Source: Metellina segmentata | Lineage: Eukaryota > Arthropoda > Arachnida > Araneae > Tetragnathidae | Length of the DNA: 64,000 bases | Assembly: GCA_947359465.1 (NCBI GenBank) | Contig: OX375877.1 | Coordinates: forward strand, 50,056,744-50,120,743 | Reading direction: 5' to 3' | Part shown: piece after piece, positions 21,387-32,968 of the stretch | How positions within the stretch are numbered: position 1 is the stretch's first letter | How the letters are laid out: each line of letters opens with the position of its first letter | Program-made: the position numbers and the translations under genes | Notes under the pieces: model-generated | Told to the model about the DNA's origin: nothing | Seen by the model: the letters and a program-made list of their open reading frames with translations, nothing else | Database searches by the model: none

Positions 21387-22585
21387 GCTACCTATTAATG
21401 GTGGCATGCACTGTGATCGTTCCCATTAAATTGAAGTCTTGGACATCCCGTCCTGATTTGAAAATAAACTGTGAACATCTCGTCCTGTGTTCAGCGAAAA
21501 TTTGCGTGCGTCCTGCAGCAACGAAGGAGGCCATCCGGTCCGAAGTTATTGGACATCCCGTCCTCGAGAGTGGAGTATTTGCGTGCGTCCTGCAGCAACG
21601 AAGAAGGCCATCCGGTCCGAAGTTTGTGGACATCCCGTCCTCGTGAGTGGAGTATTTGCGTGCGTCCTGCAGCAACGAAGGAGGCCATCCGGTCCGAAGT
21701 TTGTGGACATCCCGTCCTCGTGAGTGGAGTATTTGCGTGCGTCCGGCAGCAACGAAGGGGCCATCCGGTCCGAAGTTTGTGGACATCCCGTCCTGTCGAG
21801 TGGAGAATTTGCGTGCGTCCGGCAGCAACGAAGTGGGCCATCCGGTCCGAAGTTTTTGGACATCCCGTCCTCGTGAGCGGAGAATTTGCTTGCGTCCGGC
21901 AGCGGCGAAGTGGGCCATCCGGTCCGATGTTTTTGGATATCCCGTTCTGTTTCTGTGTATGAAACGTGGCCTGTTACTGCGTGTGTCCAGCAACGAAGCT
22001 TAGTCCGGTCAGTAGAATTGGGACATCCCGTCCTGTTCCTGTGTGTGAAACGCGTGTGTGTTCAGCATCGAAAGGGCCATCCGGTCCGAACTTTTTGGGC
22101 ATCCCGTCCTGTCATCGTCAGCAAAGTCCAGTTCGAACTTTGGGTTCATGCTCAAGGACTTCCTGTGTACCATCAAGCAACTGTTCCAGATAAGTGGTTT
22201 CGGTTTTAAGTCTAAAGTTTTATGCACTATTATATTTAATGTACAATTTTACTTCTGTTTTTGTGATAACTTCCATTTATCGTAACAGGTTTCGAAACAA
22301 AAAAATTTCTTAATTGCAAATTTTGCTTTTATAATAGAAATTAGTATTGATTTGGAATTTATGTGAAATAGAAATTTAAGAGATTTTAGTTGTCGTAGAT
22401 GATTATTTATCTTAATTAATAATTTAAATTTGTTTTGTATTTGAAATGGTGTTTTGATTAAAATTTTTTTTTTAATTAATTTTCTTTTTAAGGTCTTTTG
22501 GGTTACAAAATTGGTTTTTGTACATTTATTTCTTTTCTATTGTTCTATTGTCTTTGAGTTATATTTCTGGTGGCTTGGCTATAAG

Positions 22586-22591
22586 GTAAGT
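22586..22591 (+). promoter_or_regulatory. candidate splice donor in leader
   Basis: AAG|GTAAGT matches the metazoan donor consensus and lies about 100 nt before the gag ATG, as major splice donors do in some retroelements. It is present in every unit. The best acceptor-like site, TTGTTTTTTTAG|GT at 26291-26302, lies after the pol stop. Use of this pair is untested and would remove the whole coding region. Confidence 0.35.
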
Positions 22592-22684
22592 CAGAATTCT
22601 GGACGGTTTCGGTTTCGAAAAGTTTTCATTTTGTACCTTACGTTATATTTGAGTCCAAAGGGGGAAACTGTTTAGAATTTAATC

Positions 22685-25093
22685 ATGACTTATTTAGTTA
22701 AGGGAAAGAAAGAGGACTTGATCAAATTGGTGGAGGAGATAGATTTAGAAATCACCGTAGAAAAATCCATAAAACAGTTAGTGAATCTTATTACTTCAAG
22801 TGAGGGATATGATGAGGAATTCACCAAAGCACTTTTTGGTAGAATTATAGAAACTCGAAAGACAAATGAAGCCCTTGAAGTGGAAGAAAAGCGGAGAAAT
22901 GAAGCCCTTGAAGTGGAAGAAAAGCGGAGAAATGAAGCCCTTGAAGAAAAGCGGAGAATTGAAGACCTTGAAGAAAAGCGGAGAATTGAAGCCCTTGAAG
23001 TGGAAGAAAAGCGGAGAATTGAAGCCCTTGAAGTGGAAGAAAAGCGGAGAATTGAAGACCTAGAAGTGAAAGAAAAGCAGAGAGAACGAGAGTATGAGTT
23101 GGAAAAATTGAGAATAGAAGCAACTAGACAAACCCAGCAAGGTGCAGTTGATCATTCTAGACCATCGAATCGAGACTTGACCAAGATCCTTCCGAAATAC
23201 GACATGAAAGATGATATGAGTCTTTATTTAATCTTGTTCGAGCGACAGGCAACTTTGCTGTCGCTGGGAAAAGAAATGTGGGTATCTCACCTATTAAGTT
23301 TGATCCCCCAAGAGATTGCTCATATAATAGCCCGTGAACCAGCTGACCTAGCTACAAATTATGATCACATCAAAAATATTCTGTTAAAAAGGTTCAAACT
23401 AACACCAGAAAGATTTCGACAGTTATTTAGTTCACACCATAAAGCAGTTGATCGGAACTGGAGGGATTTCTATCATGAATTGTCTACTTATTTCGATGGA
23501 TGGATTGCAGGTTGTCAGGTCCTTACTTTTGAAAAACTGAGAGATTTGATCATCACAGATCAGATGAAGAAAAAAACACCATCCGAATTCAAAGATATGT
23601 ATCTCAGAGAATGGACAGAAATAAACTCCCCTACAGATTTGGTGGAACTGTTGGAGAAGTTTGAAGACGTTAGACGAACTGTGAAACGATACCCTGTCTT
23701 TGCGAAAGACAAGTTCGAGGGTCGAGTTCAAAACAAGTTTGAAAAGACCGATAATCCACCAAGGAGAAGCGATACCATAAATGGTAAAGGGATTAAGATA
23801 GAACGAAGATTTTCCGAACAAGACCCAAATCCGGAATTCGACCGCAGGAGACAGATGCGGTGTTTTCATTGCAATCAGCCTGGTCATATCCGACCAAATT
23901 GTCCAAAGTTGAAGAAACCTTCGTTAACTGTAAATTACATTTCGGACATAGAACCTGAGAAGTACCTGGAACCGTATATCATGAAAGGAAAAATAAACGG
24001 TCAGGATATAAATCTACTAAGAGACACCGGAGCGACCATTGACATTGTGTGTCGGAAATTGGTGAATTCAGCTGACATGACGGGTGAACATGTTTGGGTA
24101 CAGCAACCTTTGGACTCCAGCTCAACTTGTTTACCTCTTGCCGAAGTTTTGGTAGAGTGTGAATTGGGAAAAACACTCACTAAAGCTGCTGTGATTCCAG
24201 ATGAACTAGACCGCGGACGATATCTTTTAGGGAATCGGACTGCTGCCTTGTTAAAAAGGGAAGATTGTCAATCTGTGGATCAACTAAATGCAGTACTGAC
24301 AAGGCATCAGAAAAAAGTGAAAGAAAGGGAAGAATCTCAATCTTTAATTAAAGAATCCGAAAAACCTATCCCAGCCGAAGAATTTATTACATTGGGAAAA
24401 AATGAAATGGAAGCAGGGGAAGTAAGTGACGAGTTCACTCATGTGGCAGAAGATCAAGATATCACTGAATTGTTAAAAGTGGACACTGAGCAGCTAATCA
24501 AGGCTCAAGGTGAAGATCAAGAGATGAGCTCTCAAGTTAAACAAATCCAAAATGGAAACCCTCCTAAAGATTTTGAACTTGTGAAAGGCCGACTTTTGGT
24601 AAAGATTAAGAAAGACAAGAGTGGTATCGAAAGGAAGCTCATCGTCGTGCCCATAGAGTATCGAGAAAAGATACTGAAATTGTGTCATGAAGGCACGTCA
24701 GGTCATCTTGGGACCACCAAGACCAAAGACAGAATGACCAAGTACTTTTTCTGGAAAAACTGTTACAAAGAAGCAGAGGACTTCGTGAAGGCTTGCGATT
24801 CCTGTCAGAGAGCTGGAAAGGCAAGGGACAAGAAAAAAGCGCCCATGACTCTTGTTCCAGTGATTACTGAAGTTTTTTCCCGTATTAATATTGACGCTGT
24901 AGGACCTTTGCCCGTGACGGACTCAGGCCAAATATACCTGATTACGGCAATGTGTATGTCGTCGAAGTACCCAGATGCTGTGGCAGTACCAAACATAACA
25001 TCTAGATCCGTAATTAATGCTCTCCTTCAGATTTTTAGTCGAATGGGTTTTCCTAAGGAGATTCAACACGACCACAGGGAACCTCGTTTATGA
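22685..25093 (+). pseudogene. U3 gag-protease-integrase, 5' part of split ORF
   Basis: 802 codons. It begins MTYLVKGKKEDLIKL, followed by a glutamate/lysine/arginine coiled-coil repeat (about residues 60-140, long form), the SCAN-like capsid, zinc knuckle, protease and integrase HHCC domain, and the first two catalytic aspartates. A CA insertion just after the second Asp (near 25073) shifts the frame, and it ends HREPRL. The stop TGA overlaps the next ORF's ATG (ATGA at 25090-25093). Integrase is cut between the second Asp and the Glu, so the enzyme should be inactive unless frameshifting or reinitiation occurs. Confidence 0.85.
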
Positions 25094-26259
25094 GCGAACT
25101 CACATCGGAATTTTTTGAACGTTTCGGCATCAAGGTGGTACTTAGCTCTGTGTATCATCCCCAGAGCAATCCGGTAGAAAGGTTTCATCGTACCCTGAAA
25201 CGGATTTTGAGAGTTTTGTGTACCGAAGAAGGACCAGATTGGGAGAAGCATGTCCATGCAGTCTTGTTCGCCTTAAGGACAGTTACTCATGAATCCACCG
25301 GATTCAGTCCAGCTGAATTGGTTCATGGAAAAAACTTACGGACTCCCGTCACTCTTCTGTATGAAAACTGGTTACAGCCGGAAGAAGGAAATTCTTCAGT
25401 TGTTGAATATATCATCAATCTTCTCAGAAGATTGGAAAAATTTCGCAGCCTAGCCATTGATAATATGGAGGAAGCTGCCAAGAAAAGAAAAAAATGGTAC
25501 GACAAAAATACCATGAAACGTGAATTCAATGTTGGAGATAAAGTACTGGTACTGGCACCCTCACCTGTAAATAAGTTAGCGGTTCAGTGGCATGGTCCTG
25601 GGACCATTGAAAGCAAGATTTCGGAGACGAACTACTTTGTTGCCGTGCCCAACCGGAAAAAATCGTCACAAATATATCATGTAAATTTATTGAAGCCTTA
25701 CTACCAGAGGCCGGAATTCATATATCTAGTCACTACTTGTGAGGATCAAGAATCAGAGTTGGAAGAAGAATTCCCGCCTGTGGAAAACAATCCCAATATT
25801 TTTGATCTCGAGGAGATATTGAGAAACAGTGATGTGAAAGGAAGACTGGAGGACGACCAGATTGACCAGCTCAGTTGTGTTATATGTAAATATTCCAAGT
25901 GTTTCTCAAACGTGCCTGGCCTCACAGATCGTATCCAGTTTGATATCGAACTTTCTGAAATAAAGCCCCTCTGTGCGAAGCCATATCGAATGTCGGTTCG
26001 ACATTCGCAGATTTTGAAAGCCGAAAAGGAATGTGCCGCTATTGTGTTTGCTGTCAAGAAGCTACGATGCTACCTGGATGGACCTACCAAGTTCTTTATC
26101 CAAACTGATCATAATCCTCTAGTATGGTTAAAAAAGAACTCTGGGGTAAATCCACGTCTCATGAGATGGGCTCTTGCATTGCAGCCCTGGAACTATGAGG
26201 TAATCCATCGTCAGGGCAGAAAACATCAGAATGCTGACAGCCTTAGCCGACTGTTCTAA
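25090..26259 (+). pseudogene. U3 integrase C-terminus-RNase H, 3' part
   Basis: 389 codons from MSELTSEFF. It carries the integrase Glu (NPVERFHRTLK), the C-terminal GPG/HVNLLKPY domain, a short RT-flanking segment (DIELSEIKPLCAKPYRMS) and then RNase H (AEKECAAIV, TDHNPLVWL, NADSLSRLF). The reverse transcriptase body between the last two is absent. Confidence 0.85.
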
Positions 26260-26422
26260 GTTACCAAAATGTCCTTTGAGTCTATTTTTATTGTTTTTTT
26301 AGGTAACTTGGCAGTTGTATATATGTTTGTAAATGTTTGTATGAAATTTTGTAGAATTTAGTTTTTTTTAAAGTTATGGTAACTTTTTACAGGGTAAAAA
26401 GTTATTCTAAGGGGGGAAGAGT

Positions 26423-26832
26423 TGTAACGTACACTTCCGGAATATCTTTTAAATGTTATGATAATATTTCTTTTCCCTTATTCCAAGATATTGTGATACT
26501 TCCTGTGTTTATTTATACTTCTTATTACTCTTGGAAAGGATATCTTTTCTTTTGACATATTTATGTGAGCTTAAATGGTTTTCCCGGAAGTTCATTTTTT
26601 TTCTTTTATGTATAACGTTGGTGAAAAGATATTTTTTTGTAACGGTTTTTTAGAGTCGATTGGATGCTTCGTTGAAGTGTGGACGGAGTGCAGTGTTGGA
26701 ATGGCGTGTTTCAGCCGTTATGTTTAAAACGTATGATGAGAGGTAGTTGTAACGGTGATGTCGCTACCATATTGTAAATAAATTTTTCTTTATTTCTTTA
26801 AAAAAGTCTATTTCTTTTATCACGACGTTACA
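26423..26832 (+). repeat. LTR 2 (full, 410 bp)
   Basis: It runs TGTAACGT...ACGTTACA, preceded by the polypurine tract and followed directly by the next leader (GCTACCTATTAATGG). A TGG triplet 12 bp past the LTR could start a primer-binding site, but I could not match a tRNA. Confidence 0.95.
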
Positions 26833-29800
26833 GCTACCTATTAATGGTGGCATGCACTGTGATCGTTCCCATTAAATTGAAGTCTTGGACATCCCGTCCT
26901 GATTTGAAAATAAACTGTGAACATCTCGTCCTGTGTTCAGCGAAAATTTGCGTGCGTCCTGCAGCAACGAAGGAGGCCATCCGGTCCGAAGTTATTGGAC
27001 ATCCCGTCCTCGAGAGTGGAGTATTTGCGTGCGTCCTGCAGCAACGAAGGAGGCCATCCGGTCCGAAGTTTGTGGACATCCCGTCCTCGTGAGTGGAGTA
27101 TTTGCGTGCGTCCTGCAGCAACGAAGGAGGCCATCCGGTCCGAAGTTTGTGGACATCCCGTCCTCGTGAGTGGAGTATTTGCGTGCGTCCGGCAGCAACG
27201 AAGGGGCCATCCGGTCCGAAGTTTGTGGACATCCCGTCCTGTCGAGTGGAGAATTTGCGTGCGTCCGGCAGCAACGAAGTGGGCCATCCGGTCCGAAGTT
27301 TTTGGACATCCCGTCCTCGTGAGCGGAGAATTTGCTTGCGTCCGGCAGCGGCGAAGTGGGCCATCCGGTCCGATGTTTTTGGATATCCCGTTCTGTTTCT
27401 GTGTATGAAACGTGGCCTGTTACTGCGTGTGTCCAGCAACGAAGCTTAGTCCGGTCAGTAGAATTGGGACATCCCGTCCTGTTCCTGTGTGTGAAACGCG
27501 TGTGTGTTCAGCATCGAAAGGGCCATCCGGTCCGAACTTTTTGGGCATCCCGTCCTGTCATCGTCAGCAAAGTCCAGTTCGAACTTTGGGTTCCTGCTCA
27601 AGGACTTCCTGTGTACCATCAAGCAACTGTTCCAGATAAGTGGTTTCGGTTTTAAGTCTAAAGTTTTATGCACTATTATATTTAATGTACAATTTTACTT
27701 CTGTTTTTGTGATAACTTCCATTTATCGTAACAGGTTTCGAAACAAAAAAATTTCTTAATTGCAAATTTTGCTTTTATAATAGAAATTAGTATTGATTTG
27801 GAATTTATGTGAAATAGAAATTTAAGAGATTTTAGTTGTCGTAGATGATTATTTATCTTAATTAATAATTTAAATTTGTTTTGTATTTGAAATGGTGTTT
27901 TGATTAAAATTTTTTTTAAATTAATTTTCTTTTTAAGGTCTTTTGGGTTACAAAATTGGTTTTTGTACATTTATTTCTTTTCTATTGTTCTATTGTCTTT
28001 GAGTTATATTTCTGGTGGCTTGGCTATAAGGTAAGTCAGAATTCTGGACGGTTTCGGTTTCGAAAAGTTTTCATTTTGTACCTTACGTTATATTTGAGTC
28101 CAAAGGGGGAAACTGTTTAGAATTTAATCATGACTTATTTAGTTAAGGGAAAGAAAGAGGACTTGATCAAATTGGTGGAGGAGATAGATTTAGAAATCAC
28201 CGTAGAAAAATCCATAAAACAGTTAGTGAATCTTATTACTTCAAGTGAGGGATATGATGAGGAATTCACCAAAGCACTTTTTGGTAGAATTATAGAAACT
28301 CGAAAGACAAATGAAGCCCTTGAAGTGGAAGAAAAGCGGAGAAATGAAGCCCTTGAAGTGGAAGAAAAGCGGAGAAATGAAGCCCTTGAAGAAAAGCGGA
28401 GAATTGAAGCCCTTGAAGTGGAAGAAAAGCGGAGAATTGAAGACCTAGAAGTGAAAGAAAAGCAGAGAGAACGAGAGTATGAGTTGGAAAAATTGAGAAT
28501 AGAAGCAACTAGACAAACCCAGCAAGGTGCAGTTGATCATTCTAGACCATCGAATCGAGACTTGACCAAGATCCTTCCGAAATACGACATGAAAGATGAT
28601 ATGAGTCTTTATTTAATCTTGTTCGAGCGACAGGCAACTTTGCTGTCGCTGGGAAAAGAAATGTGGGTATCTCACCTATTAAGTTTGATCCCCCAAGAGA
28701 TTGCTCATATAATAGCCCGTGAACCAGCTGACCTAGCTACAAATTATGATCACATCAAAAATATTCTGTTAAAAAGGTTCAAACTAACACCAGAAAGATT
28801 TCGACAGTTATTTAGTTCACACCATAAAGCAGTTGATCGGAACTGGAGGGATTTCTATCATGAATTGTCTACTTATTTCGATGGATGGATTGCAGGTTGT
28901 CAGGTCCTTACTTTTGAAAAACTGAGAGATTTGATCATCACAGATCAGATGAAGAAAAAAACACCATCCGAATTCAAAGATATGTATCTCAGAGAATGGA
29001 CAGAAATAAACTCCCCTACAGATTTGGTGGAACTGTTGGAGAAGTTTGAAGACGTTAGACGAACTGTGAAACGATACCCTGTCTTTGCGAAAGACAAGTT
29101 CGAGGGTCGAGTTCAAAACAAGTTTGAAAAGACCGATAATCCACCAAGGAGAAGCGATACCATAAATGGTAAAGGGATTAAGATAGAACGAAGATTTTCC
29201 GAACAAGACCCAAATCCGGAATTCGACCGCAGGAGACAGATGCGGTGTTTTCATTGCAATCAGCCTGGTCATATCCGACCAAATTGTCCAAAGTTGAAGA
29301 AACCTTCGGAAACTGTAAATTACATTTCGGACATAGAACCTGAGAAGTACCTGGAACCGTATATCATGAAAGGAAAAATAAACGGTCAGGATATAAATCT
29401 ACTAAGAGACACCGGAGCGACCATTGACATTGTGTGTCGGAAATTGGTGAATTCAGCTGACATGACGGGTGAACATGTTTGGGTACAGCAACCTTTGGAC
29501 TCCAGCTCAACTTGTTTACCTCTTGCCGAAGTTTTGGTAGAGTGTGAATTGGGAAAAACACTCACTAAAGCTGCTGTGATTCCAGATGAACTAGACCGCG
29601 GACGATATCTTTTAGGGAATCGGACTGCTGCCTTGTTAAAAAGGGAAGATTGTCAATCTGTGGATCAACTAAATGCAGTACTGACAAGGCATCAGAAAAA
29701 AGTGAAAGAAAGGGAAGAATCTCAATCTTTAATTAAAGAATCCGAAAAACCTATCCCAGCCGAAGAATTTATTACATTGGGAAAAAATGAAATGGAAGCA

Positions 29801-29850
29801 GGGGAAGTAAGTGACGAGTTCACTCATGTGGCAGAAGATCAAGATATCAA
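26833..29850 (+). mobile_element. unit U4: 3'-truncated internal region
   Basis: The leader is complete with the full minisatellite; gag and protease are intact and joined to partial LTR p3. Markers are the CTG leader allele, the short T run (TTTTTTTTAAATTAA) and the short coiled-coil form, shared with U5 and U7. Confidence 0.93.
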
Positions 29851-29887
29851 AGTTGTAACGGTGATGTCGCTACCATATTGTAAATAA
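28130..29887 (+). CDS. U4 gag-protease ORF with LTR-encoded tail
   Basis: 585 codons, open from the normal gag ATG. In order it has the N-terminal domain, the short coiled coil (about 60-120), a SCAN-like capsid region, the zinc knuckle (CX2CX4HX4C) and the protease DTGA motif, then the 12-residue LTR-encoded tail KVVTVMSLPYCK. It lacks integrase and RNase H. Such a product could in principle assemble particles and process itself, but not copy or integrate. It uses the AATAAA of the adjacent partial LTR. Expression is unknown. Confidence 0.8.
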   Translation: MTYLVKGKKEDLIKLVEEIDLEITVEKSIKQLVNLITSSEGYDEEFTKALFGRIIETRKTNEALEVEEKRRNEALEVEEKRRNEALEEKRRIEALEVEEKRRIEDLEVKEKQREREYELEKLRIEATRQTQQGAVDHSRPSNRDLTKILPKYDMKDDMSLYLILFERQATLLSLGKEMWVSHLLSLIPQEIAHIIAREPADLATNYDHIKNILLKRFKLTPERFRQLFSSHHKAVDRNWRDFYHELSTYFDGWIAGCQVLTFEKLRDLIITDQMKKKTPSEFKDMYLREWTEINSPTDLVELLEKFEDVRRTVKRYPVFAKDKFEGRVQNKFEKTDNPPRRSDTINGKGIKIERRFSEQDPNPEFDRRRQMRCFHCNQPGHIRPNCPKLKKPSETVNYISDIEPEKYLEPYIMKGKINGQDINLLRDTGATIDIVCRKLVNSADMTGEHVWVQQPLDSSSTCLPLAEVLVECELGKTLTKAAVIPDELDRGRYLLGNRTAALLKREDCQSVDQLNAVLTRHQKKVKEREESQSLIKESEKPIPAEEFITLGKNEMEAGEVSDEFTHVAEDQDIKVVTVMSLPYCK

Positions 29888-29938
29888 ATTTTTCTTTATT
29901 TCTTTAAAAAAGTCTATTTCTTTTATCACGACGTTACA
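29851..29938 (+). repeat. partial LTR p3 (88 bp)
   Basis: Same boundaries and junction as p1, so it shares one ancestral deletion event. Confidence 0.92.
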
Positions 29939-32880
29939 GCTACCTATTAATGGTGGCATGCACTGTGATCGTTCCCATTAAATTGAAGTCTTGGACATCC
30001 CGTCCTGATTTGAAAATAAACTGTGAACATCTCGTCCTGTGTTCAGCGAAAATTTGCGTGCGTCCTGCAGCAACGAAGGAGGCCATCCGGTCCGAAGTTA
30101 TTGGACATCCCGTCCTCGAGAGTGGAGTATTTGCGTGCGTCCTGCAGCAACGAAGAAGGCCATCCGGTCCGAAGTTTGTGGACATCCCGTCCTCGTGAGT
30201 GGAGTATTTGCGTGCGTCCTGCAGCAACGAAGGAGGCCATCCGGTCCGAAGTTTGTGGACATCCCGTCCTCGTGAGTGGAGAATTTGCGTGCGTCCGGCA
30301 GCAACGAAGTGGGCCATCCGGTCCGAAGTTTTTGGACATCCCGTCCTCGTGAGCGGAGAATTTGCTTGCGTCCGGCAGCGGCGAAGTGGGCCATCCGGTC
30401 CGATGTTTTTGGATATCCCGTTCTGTTTCTGTGTATGAAACGTGGCCTGTTACTGCGTGTGTCCAGCAACGAAGCTTAGTCCGGTCAGTAGAATTGGGAC
30501 ATCCCGTCCTGTTCCTGTGTGTGAAACGCGTGTGTGTTCAGCATCGAAAGGGCCATCCGGTCCGAACTTTTTGGGCATCCCGTCCTGTCATCGTCAGCAA
30601 AGTCCAGTTCGAACTTTGGGTTCCTGCTCAAGGACTTCCTGTGTACCATCAAGCAACTGTTCCAGATAAGTGGTTTCGGTTTTAAGTCTAAAGTTTTATG
30701 CACTATTATATTTAATGTACAATTTTACTTCTGTTTTTGTGATAACTTCCATTTATCGTAACAGGTTTCGAAACAAAAAAATTTCTTAATTGCAAATTTT
30801 GCTTTTATAATAGAAATTAGTATTGATTTGGAATTTATGTGAAATAGAAATTTAAGAGATTTTAGTTGTCGTAGATGATTATTTATCTTAATTAATAATT
30901 TAAATTTGTTTTGTATTTGAAATGGTGTTTTGATTAAAATTTTTTTTAAATTAATTTTCTTTTTAAGGTCTTTTGGGTTACAAAATTGGTTTTTGTACAT
31001 TTATTTCTTTTCTATTGTTCTATTGTCTTTGAGTTATATTTCTGGTGGCTTGGCTATAAGGTAAGTCAGAATTCTGGACGGTTTCGGTTTCGAAAAGTTT
31101 TCATTTTGTACCTTACGTTATATTTGAGTCCAAAGGGGGAAACTGTTTAGAATTTAATCATGACTTATTTAGTTAAGGGAAAGAAAGAGGACTTGATCAA
31201 ATTGGTGGAGGAGATAGATTTAGAAATCACCGTAGAAAAATCCATAAAACAGTTAGTGAATCTTATTACTTCAAGTGAGGGATATGATGAGGAATTCACC
31301 AAAGCACTTTTTGGTAGAATTATAGAAACTCGAAAGACAAATGAAGCCCTTGAAGTGGAAGAAAAGCGGAGAAATGAAGCCCTTGAAGTGGAAGAAAAGC
31401 GGAGAAATGAAGCCCTTGAAGAAAAGCGGAGAATTGAAGCCCTTGAAGTGGAAGAAAAGCGGAGAATTGAAGACCTAGAAGTGAAAGAAAAGCAGAGAGA
31501 ACGAGAGTATGAGTTGGAAAAATTGAGAATAGAAGCAACTAGACAAACCCAGCAAGGTGCAGTTGATCATTCTAGACCATCGAATCGAGACTTGACCAAG
31601 ATCCTTCCGAAATACGACATGAAAGATGATATGAGTCTTTATTTAATCTTGTTCGAGCGACAGGCAACTTTGCTGTCGCTGGGAAAAGAAATGTGGGTAT
31701 CTCACCTATTAAGTTTGATCCCCCAAGAGATTGCTCATATAATAGCCCGTGAACCAGCTGACCTAGCTACAAATTATGATCACATCAAAAATATTCTGTT
31801 AAAAAGGTTCAAACTAACACCAGAAAGATTTCGACAGTTATTTAGTTCACACCATAAAGCAGTTGATCGGAACTGGAGGGATTTCTATCATGAATTGTCT
31901 ACTTATTTCGATGGATGGATTGCAGGTTGTCAGGTCCTTACTTTTGAAAAACTGAGAGATTTGATCATCACAGATCAGATGAAGAAAAAAACACCATCCG
32001 AATTCAAAGATATGTATCTCAGAGAATGGACAGAAATAAACTCCCCTACAGATTTGGTGGAACTGTTGGAGAAGTTTGAAGACGTTAGACGAACTGTGAA
32101 ACGATACCCTGTCTTTGCGAAAGACAAGTTCGAGGGTCGAGTTCAAAACAAGTTTGAAAAGACCGATAATCCACCAAGGAGAAGCGATACCATAAATGGT
32201 AAAGGGATTAAGATAGAACGAAGATTTTCCGAACAAGACCCAAATCCGGAATTCGACCGCAGGAGACAGATGCGGTGTTTTCATTGCAATCAGCCTGGTC
32301 ATATCCGACCAAATTGTCCAAAGTTGAAGAAACCTTCGGAAACTGTAAATTACATTTCGGACATAGAACCTGAGAAGTACCTGGAACCGTATATCATGAA
32401 AGGAAAAATAAACGGTCAGGATATAAATCTACTAAGAGACACCGGAGCGACCATTGACATTGTGTGTCGGAAATTGGTGAATTCAGCTGACATGACGGGT
32501 GAACATGTTTGGGTACAGCAACCTTTGGACTCCAGCTCAACTTGTTTACCTCTTGCCGAAGTTTTGGTAGAGTGTGAATTGGGAAAAACACTCACTAAAG
32601 CTGCTGTGATTCCAGATGAACTAGACCGCGGACGATATCTTTTAGGGAATCGGACTGCTGCCTTGTTAAAAAGGGAAGATTGTCAATCTGTGGATCAACT
32701 AAATGCAGTACTGACAAGGCATCAGAAAAAAGTGAAAGAAAGGGAAGAATCTCAATCTTTAATTAAAGAATCCGAAAAACCTATCCCAGCCGAAGAATTT
32801 ATTACATTGGGAAAAAATGAAATGGAAGCAGGGGAAGTAAGTGACGAGTTCACTCATGTGGCAGAAGATCAAGATATCAA
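29939..32880 (+). mobile_element. unit U5: 3'-truncated internal region
   Basis: Like U4 but missing one 76-bp minisatellite unit in the leader. Its first minisatellite part carries the GAAGAAGG allele as in U1-U3 rather than the GAAGGAGG of U4, which is evidence of mosaic ancestry. Confidence 0.93.
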
Positions 32881-32917
32881 AGTTGTAACGGTGATGTCGC
32901 TACCATATTGTAAATAA
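31160..32917 (+). CDS. U5 gag-protease ORF with LTR-encoded tail
   Basis: 585 codons, protein-identical to the U4 ORF. It keeps the complete gag (short coiled coil, capsid, zinc knuckle) and protease, and ends in the LTR-derived tail. Two uninterrupted gag-protease copies side by side suggest recent duplication. Confidence 0.8.
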   Translation: MTYLVKGKKEDLIKLVEEIDLEITVEKSIKQLVNLITSSEGYDEEFTKALFGRIIETRKTNEALEVEEKRRNEALEVEEKRRNEALEEKRRIEALEVEEKRRIEDLEVKEKQREREYELEKLRIEATRQTQQGAVDHSRPSNRDLTKILPKYDMKDDMSLYLILFERQATLLSLGKEMWVSHLLSLIPQEIAHIIAREPADLATNYDHIKNILLKRFKLTPERFRQLFSSHHKAVDRNWRDFYHELSTYFDGWIAGCQVLTFEKLRDLIITDQMKKKTPSEFKDMYLREWTEINSPTDLVELLEKFEDVRRTVKRYPVFAKDKFEGRVQNKFEKTDNPPRRSDTINGKGIKIERRFSEQDPNPEFDRRRQMRCFHCNQPGHIRPNCPKLKKPSETVNYISDIEPEKYLEPYIMKGKINGQDINLLRDTGATIDIVCRKLVNSADMTGEHVWVQQPLDSSSTCLPLAEVLVECELGKTLTKAAVIPDELDRGRYLLGNRTAALLKREDCQSVDQLNAVLTRHQKKVKEREESQSLIKESEKPIPAEEFITLGKNEMEAGEVSDEFTHVAEDQDIKVVTVMSLPYCK

Positions 32918-32968
32918 ATTTTTCTTTATTTCTTTAAAAAAGTCTATTTCTTTTATCACGACGTTACA
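32881..32968 (+). repeat. partial LTR p4 (88 bp)
   Basis: Same boundaries as p1-p3. Confidence 0.92.

Larger units (their letters stand above)
21387..26422 (+). mobile_element. unit U3: 3'-complete internal region, frameshifted
   Basis: It has the complete leader, the gag start, protease, integrase and RNase H, and ends in a polypurine tract (AAGGGGGGAAGAG, 26409-26421) before LTR 2. The coding region is split by a +2 CA insertion. A single-copy change gives SLTVNY where the other units have SETVNY. Confidence 0.93.

Noticed and set aside
26260..26422. Possible env or extra ORF between pol and the 3' LTR
   Set aside because: Only about 160 bp separate the pol stop from the LTR, with no ORF. 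The element is not a retrovirus-like form.
26833..26870. Primer-binding site at TGGTGGCATGCACTG, 12 bp after the LTR
   Set aside because: I could not match it to a tRNA 3' end, and the distance from the LTR is larger than usual, so it is not annotated.
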